Assembly: GCA_030435675.1 (NCBI GenBank)
Contig: CM059624.1
Coordinates: 14,346,769 to 14,410,768, forward strand
Reading direction: 5' to 3'
Length of the DNA stretch: 64,000 nt
Source: Steinernema hermaphroditum
Taxonomy: Eukaryota; Nematoda; Chromadorea; Rhabditida; Steinernematidae
Under the pieces are notes generated by a model. The model was given only the letters and a program-made list of their open reading frames with translations. It was not told the DNA's origin and searched no databases. Of this stretch, positions 1 through 11,100 are shown piece after piece. How positions within the stretch are numbered: position 1 is the stretch's first letter; the number at the start of each line of letters is the position of its first letter. The position numbers and the translations under genes are program-made.

Positions 1-280
1 TAATTAGCGAACGCTGGGGGACTCAAATTGCGCATCGCCTTCCTGTCAGGAGCCTCCCGCGCGTTCATTAGGCGCCGTGTTCCCTTCAGCCGTCATTCAA
101 TTAGAGACGCACGCCGAGCGCTTCGGACGACGGTTATCCCACTCCGCGTGTGTTTGTTTTTGTCGGAAAACCCGACCCTATCTTTGGAAAGGGAGATGAG
201 GAGCGAAGGGCGGAATTCAATCATGGATTTTGCGAGGGAACCAGTTTTAGATTTTGAAAAATTTTTGTCGTCCTCCTTCA
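1..280. other. GC-rich island at left edge, no gene recognised
   Basis: Noticeably more GC- and CpG-rich than the following AT-rich DNA, with TAATTAGC and CAATTAG homeodomain-type cores. An 85-codon open frame exists, but I see no family or splice context. It could be a conserved regulatory segment or part of an element cut by the window. Confidence 0.3.
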
Positions 281-479
281 CTTAACGACCATAACGAACC
301 AGTTATTGCATTTGTCATTGAATTTGCTCTGGAACAACACGGTTGAGTATCCGCATATTGTCCAAATTGGGTGCACGACACTCTGCAAGGTTCTTGTACG
401 ACGCAAACTTTTCAAATAGCATTTATTTTCAAGGTCTTAGAAGTAACTAAAAGATTTTTGTATCAAATATTTGTTCAGT

Positions 480-1490
480 GTGGAATGATCTTTGCCATAA
501 CCTGAATTTGAGTTAAAGACGAAAATGAGGAACTTGGTTCTATCGCAATTCGGACAGCGAAATACAGTGCTCATTACTATGTGATTGTGTTGGAACAGAA
601 GGACGGTCATGAAACGTTCCAGCCTAAATGCACCATCATATACAAAAGGGTTAAGAGAGAGTCGATTTTGGTAATTAGGTTAGATATGCCCGGCGAATTT
701 GACCGTCTTCGGTCTCGGTTGCGGTCTACTGGGGAGCATACATCAGGTGACCCAAAAAAGGTCATTTAGACAGAAGTCAGGAAGGCCATTGAGAAAATCA
801 GACGGCTGAGACCGCTTAGTTTCTTTCGTTTAATTTTGCTTCATCTCTTTTTTGTTTTCGACCGGACTCAACTCAGGATGTCCACCGAAATGTCTTTTTC
901 CAATGATTTAGACAATGTGTGCCAAAAGCTAAAAATTTTTCAATGTTGTCATTGCGTGTCATAAAGTTTTAAGACGACTCTTTTTCATTTGTGTGGTTTA
1001 ATTGTACTTACGTTTTGATCCAAAACTTTAAGCATTATTTTTGCAACCAGTCGATAAAGCTTTAACTTCTACAATTTGTAACTGCAATGTAAGCTGGAGT
1101 CTTTCATTTGTGATCAGTTAAGTTCTCCAATCGTTCTCAATCGGGACATGTGAATCATTGCGTTAAGAAACGAAATCTTGGAAACTAAAACGAGAAACTT
1201 CGTTCTATCGGGATTCGGACTGTGAAAAACAATGTTCAATGTGATTGTGTTGGAACGCGTGAACTGAACACGAAACGTTCTAAATGTATCGTCGGACATA
1301 AAAGGCCTAAGAGACAGGCGTGTTTGGGCATTTAGTTAAATAATATGTAAGATGTTCGATTGCGATATCGGCTTCGGCTGTGGTCTTCTGAATACATCTG
1401 TTTGTGTGAATAATCCCATTTAGTCTAAAAAGCCATTCAGTAATCAGACCGGTGAGACCGGCTGGCTTCCTTCGTTTGTTGCTTCATTCG
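480..1490 (+). repeat. Pair of degenerate direct repeats (~340 bp each, ~670 bp apart)
   Basis: 480-840 and 1150-1490 share, in order, TTCTATCG..ATTCGGAC, ATGTGATTGTGTTGGAAC, GAAACGTTC..TAAATG, and GACCG(G)CT..CTTTCGTTT. Identity is moderate with indels. No coding capacity is recognised. Confidence 0.65.
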
Positions 1491-1687
1491 CTTTTAGACC
1501 GGTGTCATGCCGTCTCTTGGTCGCGGAAATAACTTCCCCGTCTTCTGTCTAGATGCCTTTTTGTTGGGCAGCCCTGTGTAATAGGGTAAGCGGAGAACTG
1601 ACGGATTCGTTGCTGTGTCTCTGCTTTTCGGTGCGCACCAAAAACATAACCACGCAAAATAGGGACTCCTAAGAGGGCTTGACATCG

Positions 1688-1785
1688 AGCGACCGATTAC
1701 GAACGAAACGCGTTCGCAATGAGACATAGATAGTTCAGAGGGAACAGGTTCAGTGCCACTATGTCTCTGGGGACGTCGTCTCAAA
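1688..1785 (+). repeat. Dispersed repeat shared with 35795-35880
   Basis: CGATTACGAACGAAACGCG followed by TTCGCAATGA and a Thr/Ser-free noncoding stretch matches CGGTTACGAATGAAACGCG..TTCGCAATGA at 35799, then CAG(T)TCA and CTATGTCTCTGG / CCATGTTTCTGG. Same orientation. Confidence 0.6.
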
Positions 1786-1860
1786 TAAAAGTTTTCTGTG
1801 AGCACCGATCTTTTCGCCGTTCGTACTACTTCCAAGCCGGTTCCCATGACCGTGAGAAAA

Positions 1861-4400
1861 AAACGAAAAGACTTAAAAGAAGGTTGAATTTCGGGTAGTT
1901 TCTAGATAAGATTCCGGCTTATTCGAAGGCGCTTTTGGCCATTTTTGGCAGCGATTTTACAAGGAGGATACATATGAAAAAATTTTTGCTGTTCCGCGGA
2001 TACTGTCACGCAGGTTCTCGTGACCGTGCCTTTGTGATTCTTAAATCTGCAGTATGATATTTTTGGACAAGAAGAAAGCAATAGCTGACATAACTGATTC
2101 TTGCTCAAATTTATTATATTTTTGGATTTTGGTGAACGTGAAGTCGTATCAAGACAATGACAATACGAGCAACGTAAGAAAATTACAAATTTAATGCAAA
2201 GAGTTATCGGAGTGGCATTCCGTGAGATACATTTTTGACAGAATTTTCAGTATGTTTCCAGGTGCGCATATATATTTTGCCTGTGCTCCGAGTTTTTTCT
2301 ATACTGCTGAATTTTCCATCATTTTTGACACCTTTAAGTCCAGTTCTCTGGCTGGGCTGTTTTCAGTCAATGAAAGCGCTTTAACGTCTACAGCTTGTAA
2401 TTGCAATGAAAGCAATAGTTATCCGTTGTTCCGCTCTGCTGTGATGAACAATGTGTCGCAGAGGTTTTAGGAAAAATGCTGTTTATACCACTCGTTTTTC
2501 AAATCTGGATCATTCGATAAGAGTTAGCTATTAGCTTACATCTCGTAGCTTCGACAAATGTCTCAAGTCGCATAATCGATAATGAACAGATGGAGGAATG
2601 ATCGGTGACAGCGTTAATTGAAGTGTCGTCACTTAGTAGCCGGTGCCTCCGCTACTGTCATAGTGCTATTTTCTATACGGCGGTCGGAAGCATTAGAGCA
2701 CATCGCCTGATCAGGTCGATGATCCATGAGTTGTTGGAACAGTAGTGTGCCGTCTTGCGGGCGAAGCTCGTAGTCGTCGTCGACATACATAAGAACACCT
2801 GGTTTATACTTTCTTGACTCCATTTACGAATGTATCTTTGAGATATGAGAGTTGTAACCCTGGCCAATAAACTGTCCCTAATGTACACATGTGTACATGT
2901 ATACATGTGTGCTAATTTTCAGCTCGACCTGATGCGAACACTTTGATAGGTTCCCCTGCCATTTCGATTAATGGTTCGTGCATATCAATGTTTGGGTTTG
3001 GTTTCGTTAGATATCTGTCCAAATGAGAATTTTTGTTCAGCGGTGGTTCCATTTTTGGTCATCCGAAATGTGACCTAACGATTTGACGCATTTTGTCTTG
3101 GTCAATTTTAACCAGTTTGCAGTGCCAAAGAACTGCTGGCGCACTCAGCGCTGAAAACAGAGAAGAATCAGCAATAACGGTCTGGTATGCCTTCCATGTG
3201 GACACTGTTCCAGCACAGCGATTCTCGACGATTTGACCGAAATTTCGCAAACTTTTTATTAACATACGTATTTTCTAGTAGCGCAAAGCGTTTTTCATTG
3301 CTATCTAAAGGTATTTGACAAGCCGTGCTCCTTTATGATCTGTAGTAATAACTATAACTGTAAATTCCATTTCAAAGAGCTTTTTCAAAGAGTTTGCAAA
3401 TTAATAAATTCTCGGCAAACTTCTAATAAGCTTTGATTTGACCTGTATGACTTATATGATATGATTTTATATAATAAGTGAAATATTTTTGCATTCTTAT
3501 TTTTCTCGCGAAGGACAGCAGCAAACGGTTTATACTTACAGCAATGTCTGTACGCTTTTTAGCAGGAAACTCACTGGAAAATAAAAGTGACATGGGTGTT
3601 TTTGCACTGCGGTCATACCGCCCAAATTTCTGATAATACGTTCTTTATTCTCTTATCTCCCCTCGGCAGCCACTGCATTCCAAATAAGCAAAGTTTGGCC
3701 GTCCGCATACGATAGTGTTTTTCCAGACGTCCATGGCAAATACACTTACTTCGCACATAACTTAAGCCTGATTAAGTTACCCTTTATTGCGTGCACTCCT
3801 CTCCCACAGCTCGCCCTACGTGTCGCGCATCCTTAATACGATCTCTTTCGTTTATTAATAGAATTCGTAAGCTCATATTGCGTGTTTACAGCTCGGAGCG
3901 GTGAAAAACGAATCCACCCGGCCAACAAGACCAAAAATTGCACTTTCGACGAAAGTTTTCGTCACACAAGACCGAAGAACCCGCTGAATAATTGAAACAT
4001 TTCGCCGTTGTGGCACGAAGAAGGATCGCTTTCGCACGGCGCTCTTAATGGATTGCGCTTAGCGATTCCCAGAAGTCTTCGGTGACCGCGTCTGTTTGTT
4101 TTTGTGTTCTTCTTTTGGCTGCCGAGATTTGAGAACTTCCGAGAAGGGCATTCGGTAGTGAGAGTGGTGGTATTTACTCTGGAGGGCACTGATGCGATTA
4201 GGGTGGGCCGCGGAGGGCTGATTCTTGTGAAGGCTTTTTAATCAGTCGAAATTTAAAAAAAACTTATGAAAGAGTAGCCATACGTCATTGTGAGTGGCAT
4301 TGCAGTTTTTGCTGCTCAACTGCGACTCATCAATCGTTACATATTTTCGTGTTTTGCCTTCTCTCTCGTGATGATTGAATCAGAGCCGTAGTCCGCTTAT
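1861..4400. other. Non-coding AT-rich stretch
   Basis: No gene recognised. Holds several ATTTTTG heptamers, an alternating palindromic stretch (ACACATGTGTACATGTATAC at 2885-2904), and a CpG-richer segment at 3780-4210 with inverted GAAAGTTTTCG-type motifs. Confidence 0.5.
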
Positions 4401-6550
4401 GCTCTAAGGTGCACGTACTTTATAGTCAATTTTTGTTTTTTTTTTTCGATACGATAACCCCAGAACGGTATGGTTTACGTTTCATTCTTAATACGCGCTC
4501 TGGAAACCATGGAGATGCCTGAAGGAGACCACATAGACTGTTGTTTTTAGTTAATTTTTGGCAGTTCGGCTGTTGTAACTGCTTATCTCTAATTTGATGC
4601 AAATTTGAAGCAGCGGTTCTATCCATACGTAAAGCATAAAGACGTTTTTGAGAGCTTGATTCATCTTAATGTGACTTTACTCCGTTGTTTTAGGGATTTT
4701 TGTCCAGAAGATGTCTTTCTCACATAGAACACACTCGTTGTTCTATGATATGTGTACAGCATATTCGTTCAAATAATTATATATTTGTATGATTATTCAA
4801 GCTTAGACCTATCCAGACCTTCTTAGCAAAACCATGTTCTTTCTCGAACAGTTATATCTCGTCAGTTTGAGTGGTGTTGCAATTTCTGAAATTTCCTTTT
4901 AAGGTTAATCTATGCGTCTCGTTTTTGGTCAATTTTTTGTGATTTGATGCTGAATGGAATCGGAAAAAGAAATGGAAATGACCGTTGTTTTCCGTTAATT
5001 TTTCCCTACATGTTGGGAAGGTTTTAAGAAGCGCTCTTCTCCATAAAGCATGAAGACGGGAAAGGAAGTCAATTTTCTAGAGACGTCATTGTTTTCGGGA
5101 TTTTTGCCGAACAGCGGTCTCTGTAACATAGAATATAGAACGACCGCAGCCCGCATATCATCTGCTAAACCATGCGTTTTGTTTTCTGTCAATTTTTGTA
5201 CGTGTGCAGTGGATTGCAATGTTGCCTCATCATCATAATCGGATAACCTTGAAAAAGGCTCGTTGCTTTTCAATCTTATCTTGCGTTTTGGAATTCGTGG
5301 GTAAAGGCCGAAAGCGACCACATAAACCGTTATTTTCAGTCAAGTTTTGCTAATTTCGGCGTTGTGATTAGCTAGTTCAAAGTTTATTCATCTTCGAAAT
5401 AACGCTTCTTTTCGTTACCTTACTGTAGACATCGACATTTTTGAGAAAATCTACTGTTTTAGTGTGACGTAATTGTTTGTTTTGGAATTTCTTGATTAGA
5501 TTAAAAAGCGTCTCCAACACATAGAACACCGTAATTTTTCGTTAAACATACTAATCTGTACAGTCTTTCGAAGCCCTACTACTATAAATTGTCACAGTTT
5601 GCAATGCGGGACACTAATACTGTCTAATAATGCTGGTACTGTCTTCTAGATATTGGCTAATTTTTGATTTGTTTTGAATGCTTTCGGTATCACTCCCTGT
5701 AGGACTACCATAAGGCGGTGATTCCTGTATGTATGGTCGTCGGGAAGGCAAAGGGCTGATTCCCGTAAAGGCGTATTGCGACGGCGCGAGTGGGGTCGTA
5801 CGCTGATGACCTTCTTTCCAAAGCGATTTTCTTCGTTTGGTGTTCCAAATTTTTGAAGCATTGTGGCCGAAACACCATTGGTTGCATACTTCCATGTTAC
5901 AGCTTTTATTATGCCTTCTTTTCTTGATTTATCCAGGGCCGCATTCCTACAGTCAGCTGCACAAAGATAAGGCCACCCTGTTTTTCCTGTTCTTATGGTC
6001 TTCGCTTTAATGCTAAACTATACGCTTTGTTTTTGGTCAATTTTTGTGCTCTGGCTGTGCTTTCTAATTTCTTTTTATTCTTAATGCTTCTTTTGGAATC
6101 CGAAATGGAAAAAGCCAAAATCAATCACTTAAATTGTCGTCTTCAGTAAATTTTTGCCTCTATGTCTTAGAGGAAAGTTAGTTACTCTTAATGCGCGTCT
6201 TGGAATCCGAGGGTAAATGCCGAACGCGACCATGTAAACTGTTATTTTCAGTTTATTTTTGCTTGTATCGCGGTTGCGGATGCTTAGCTCTTATTTGATG
6301 TGGTTTGGAAACAGTGCTTCTCTGGATACACTTGGCATATACATAGACTTCAACACTGCTGAAAAAATACAGTGTCTTAACGTGACATTAATCGTTTGTT
6401 TTGGGGGATTTTTGCCCACGAGGCGTGTGCGTCATATAGAACAGCGTCATTTTTCGTCAACCATTCCAATATTTATACTCCTTCTTAAGCCCCACTACAA
6501 GAAAGTGCCACAAAATGGTTAAAAATGCGGTGTTTTGCAATACTGTCTTT
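4400..6550 (+). repeat. Degenerate repeated units carrying the heptamer
   Basis: The phrase CATAAACYGTTATTTTCAGT followed by TNATTTTTGC recurs with changes near 4531, 5321, 6231 and (outlying) 8357. A second phrase, GTTTGTTTTGGGGATTTTTG-like, recurs near 4690, 5470 and 6395. 5560-5690 and 6470-6590 also align, ending in GGCTAATTTTTGATTTGTTT. It is an old tandem or segmental repeat with no coding content. Confidence 0.6.
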
Positions 6551-6732
6551 TAGATTGGCTAATTTTTGATTTGTTTTAAATGCAGTAATACGATATGTAA
6601 CTTTGTTGGTATGCACTTGTTCAAATGATTGTATTTTTGTTTGGTATATACAATCATTTGAACAAGTGCATACCAACAAAGTTGCATATCGTATTACTGC
6701 ATTCAAAACAAATCAAAAATTAGCCAATCTAA
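6550..6732. repeat. Long near-perfect inverted repeat (~83-bp arms, ~13-bp loop)
   Basis: The left arm, from TTAGATTGGCTAATTTTTG, through CAGTAATACGATATG and TTGTTGGTATGCACTTG, to AATGATTGTAT, is matched by its reverse complement ending CAAAAATTAGCCAATCTAA at 6732. Only a few mismatches. It would extrude or be transcribed as one long hairpin. The outer end matches the 5650 repeat, so one arm arose by inversion-duplication of local repeat DNA or by insertion of a foldback element. Confidence 0.9.
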
Positions 6733-6734
6733 GC

Positions 6735-6780
6735 GGCATGCGGCAAAAACCTATATACTATATAGGTTTTGCCGCATGCC
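6735..6780. repeat. Second palindrome (~22-bp arms)
   Basis: GGCATGCGGCAAAAACCTAT-ATA is followed by its complement TATAGGTTTTGCCGCATGCC with a single A bulge and essentially no loop. It lies immediately beside the larger inverted repeat. Confidence 0.9.
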
Positions 6781-7571
6781 TGTATGGATGCTTTTTTAGT
6801 ACTTCTGTTCTATTACCTGGCTGTGTACGCCCAATACGGTGTGGGAGAGTGTCTTCTTACTTTAGTCTGCTCCATGCTATGGTTGGTCGAACAAAATTCG
6901 ATTGAAAATCGGACCAAACACTGACTCAGGTCGTTTCCAACGAATCGAATCTTCGATTTTGTAGGAAATGTCGAGTTATTCGATTTGACAGTCCTACTCG
7001 CGTTGTTGTGTATCTGGCGTAGATGAGTAGATCAGAGTGTTTTCTGCTCACTGACGAAGCAGAGCGGCTCGCGCTCGTTGGAAGCGACAACTGAAGTCCA
7101 GGCCGTTCGGACTTGTTGTTCGATAATTGGATCGTTGTGTTTTTGTGTGAACCACTGTAGATTCGTTGTTGTATTTTGGTGCAGTCCAGAGGGACAATTC
7201 ATAAAGAGTGAAAAGATAAGCACCGTTGTTGTTCGTTGTATCTTGCGCGACCAGTGTCCGCATATCAACTTGTTGTTGGCGTCGTCGTCGTTGTGAAGCC
7301 GTTCGTTGTTGTGTGACGCTTGTGTTTCGTCACGGTGCTTGGAGCAAGATCCGCACCATTTATTACCGTCGTATTACTGAGGATTTTACCGCATGGCAGC
7401 AGTCATTTACGTATCTCCATTGTTTGGAGACGTTTATTCCTGTTTTGGCGAGCATCCTATCACGTAGTGAACATCGGTTGCGTGGAAAGCTACCGTTTTC
7501 CACACATAGCATGGTTTATCATCTTAACTCAGTTTAACTAAATGCTTTCACAAAATAGTTTTAAATTTGAT
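6781..7571. other. Non-coding, GTT/CGTTGTTG-rich
   Basis: Contains repeated CGTTGTTGTT-type runs at 7220-7310. Open frames on both strands arise from this low complexity; no gene recognised. Confidence 0.45.
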
Positions 7572-7583
7572 ATTTGAGGTGGT

Positions 7584-8104
7584 GGTCTTTCATTTGTGCC
7601 CCCAGCGATCGGTCGGGTCGTCCACTCGCTCTCGCTCTCTCTGAGGCTGTCTGAGCCGAATGAGTTGAGTGAGCGGTCGTTCTCGGCCGTCGTTGTTGGC
7701 GCAATGATCGCCCCGGCTCCCAGAAGGCCTGGAACACCAGGGAGCCGTAGTTCCACCGTCTCGCCAAAAAGCCCGTCACGACCGCCCGACTCTACCCGCG
7801 CCGCCAGAGAAGCCGAAGAAGGGTTGCAACTCCGAAGTCCGCGCCGCCAGCCGAACCGAAGATGACTCTCCGCTCCGTTGGCTCTACTCCACCGCTATTC
7901 CACTTCCGGAATCAGCTCTTCACGACTTCGATGCCCGCGCAAACTAATGGGAGCGCTGCATTCTATTCGGATTCGTTTGCTCCACCGAAATCAGAAGAAA
8001 ATCAGCGACCACGGTGTGACTATGTTGTTCTTTGTGCATATATGAGACGTCCTGCACGGCGTAAGCCGTTGATTCGGGAAGATAAATCGTGTAAAATCGT
8101 GTAA
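7584..8104 (+). mobile_element. SINE-like element, copy 1 (521 bp)
   Basis: GC-rich unit starting (GG)TCTTTCATTTGTGCCCC and ending in the tail (AAATCGTGT)n. It is flanked by exact 12-bp duplications ATTTGAGGTGGT at 7572-7583 and 8105-8116. No terminal inverted repeats. It carries two short open frames overlapping at ATGA (7862-7865), ~89 and ~80 codons, Ser/Arg/Pro-rich and not matching a known family. Copies at 24010 and 33544 are about 97% alike by eye. Confidence 0.85.
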
Positions 8105-8116
8105 ATTTGAGGTGGT

Positions 8117-11100
8117 AGTAAATTTTTGGGCTTGAGACTGGCGGTTCACTGACCGAAATCATTAATCGTTGTCGTGGTAGATTTCCATGGTTAGGCTATT
8201 ATTGCGCCTTCTCTCCTTAGCTTAACAACGGCCTCAGTCCGCTTATCCTCTGTGATCTTCTCTTCAACCTATGTTTTCTATCGCTTATTGACTAATAATT
8301 TCGATCGGATAACTCAGGAAGAGTTTCGGCGGCTTTTCATTCTGAATGTCCGCGACCGCATAAACTATTATTTTCAGTTCATTTTTGTGTTGAACATAGC
8401 ATCGTTTATTCTCAGCTCGCATAAAATAAATTTTTTTAGCTAAAACGGTTTTAAATTTGGTATTTGAGGTGTTAGCAAATTTTTATGGTTTTTTTGCCTC
8501 AATGTGCATTTGTGATGTTAGCTAACACGAAATGAGAACAACTTACGCCTGCTGGTAGTCGCTCTTCTTGACTGAAAAGTCAAGAGGTAACTATCTTGCG
8601 ACTGCATGTTACATGATTCAGAATAAACCGAGTAAACTGTTCGTCTTTGCTTCTATAAAACGGAAACCAACGCTGTTAGCCCCACTGTAGTAATGCCTCT
8701 GACTAAAAGCTGTGAGATTCTTTCACCTATGACCTTTGTTGACCAAACAAGAACGGAAATTTTTGTGTATCGTTGTCCTCAATGATTCTTGTTTCCTTGC
8801 TTCCTTGATTCTTGATTTGGTTCTTTGATAACTCGATCCACAAATTGTGAAGAGAGAGTCAAGTATCCTCAATAATAAACTGCAGTGATGTGCTGTCACT
8901 ATTCCATGTTACACATGGTTTAACCACTCTGCTACTTACTCGCTGTTTTCCCTACTCGAAATCTAAAGTGTTTTCGTATTTTGTGTCGAAGCCCGACGTT
9001 CCGCCAATTATCACTTCCTGGACAAACAAGTCCGGCACACTAAGCATTTCTTTTCGGGAACCCTCCAGAGAGTTGCGCGTGTGTTTTGTTCCCTCGGCTC
9101 TTTCAGATCCTTTCCTTTATCGCTATTGTGCACACATAGGAAATGCAATTTCAGCAGTTAGATGGAATAGAATAGGCAATTTCCATTACGTACAGAATAG
9201 ATGTTATTCATTCCTGAAGGGTTAATTGTAGTCATGTAACGGTTATTTTTATAAACAGAACTATGCCACAGTGTAATAAATATTCATTTGAAAACTATCG
9301 AAATCATTTTTGTCGTCTACGGAAGTTCAACTTAATCTTTTAAAAAATGTGGCTGCGTAAAAGTCACCCTAAAGGTCCGAGAACGCCATTACTGGCCAAG
9401 ATGTAACTTTCAAGACTCATCTCTCAAGAAGAAGATGTGAGCTCTGAAGACGATCCTTTATCGCAAGACACAAAACGTCCCGAAAAGGACAGGTCCCGCC
9501 GCCATTCTTGGAAGGTTAATTGCAGTTTTGTAAAGAAGAGTTTGTTTTGTGGCTTCTGAGATCGCATCTGCTTCTGAGAGATGAGAAAGTCAAACTCAAA
9601 GTCAAGTCAAAGATTTTTTTTGTGAGCGATCTCATGGAGTTCGTTGACATTTCGAAACTACTGAACTGATTTTTGGGCCATTGCCGAAGTTCAATCTAAT
9701 CTTTTAATAAAACAACGAACGAATCTAACACCTTAGGTCAATTTTTGGCGCGGTTTCGAGTTGGGTTTCAGTGGATCGTTTTCAAATATCAATTCACAAT
9801 TGTTCTTTGAACTGTTGGACAATTTTTGCGTACTTAGACTAACTTCTTGCGTGAATGGTACTAAAATTGTTAAAGTTCAACTCCGATGATCGATGGTCGA
9901 CTTTTATTTGGCAAACTCGTTGATGCGAAATTTTTGGTGCAACACGATGCAAGATAACATTGCTAGAATACGGCTTCATGTCCAAGGGTGTATCAGTGCG
10001 CAAAGTGCAGGCACATCAATGTGAGGTCAGTTACATATGTGTATGTCGAACTCATCCCGTAAGTTTTGTGTGCTCTTAGCAGATCGTCATTTTGCTGTTT
10101 GAGCGCGTAGATCATGTTAGTCGCTCTTACCGTTTGGAATTATCAAATTGTGGCTCGCCAAGAAGACCTTCCAGCCAAAATCTGCATTCAACTCTGTACT
10201 TTCCTCAGTGTTGCCTATTCACCTCTTTTCACCTTTGCACTTCGCCCACCATCACAAACAACGTTCCGATGATTTATGCCACCCACACAGAAGCTACTCT
10301 GTTTACCCATGGACACCACATGGTTTTTCCCGTTCGCCAGCAGATCCCGCGCCTCATATTGATCGCTTTCATTCTGTTTGATTTGCTCTCCGAAGAGCAG
10401 ATGGATTGCCGCCAGCCGGCGGCCCCCGAATGACGACGGCGTTACGGAGTGACAATTGTTGTCTCTGTGTGATGAGCTGTCCGTTGGGCGGAGATCCCCA
10501 TTCGCGATCGCTTTTTTCGCCTTTGGCGCAGAGCAAATTTCGGTTTTTGGGATATTAATTGGCTTTGCTGCGGCGTTGCGATATCGGGACGGTCAAGCAG
10601 GAAGTGTTATTGTTGTTCAATGGCGGAATTATGCTTCTAAATTTTATTTCAGTCGTACTCGCTTTATAGAAGTAACATTCTAGGGGGATGACCATTTTAA
10701 CGAGCACTTTCTGTTGATCTAATGAATCGAGAAATGTTTATGATTTTGTCCCAAAATGGAGGAGTATAGGGTAATTTGCTTACATGATGCCTGCAAAGTT
10801 TCTATTTTTGGCGCATTGGAGTGGCTTCCATTGGTTTCCATTTTTGATCAGTTGACTATATCATGATAAATGGATGATGGGCACTGAAAAGCATGAATGA
10901 ATATAAAAAGCGGTCACAAATTCGTTTTAACCGACCCCCTTTTGGGATTTCAATTGTCTTCTTTTACGATTTACACCGACCCCTACACCGAGGCAACATT
11001 TGACAATTGAAATGGTTTATATATATCCCTTTCGCTCTGACCGTTCAGAAGGAGCGGTGAGATAGCACAGACGAGCAGAAATGAAGTATACTTTCCTTTT

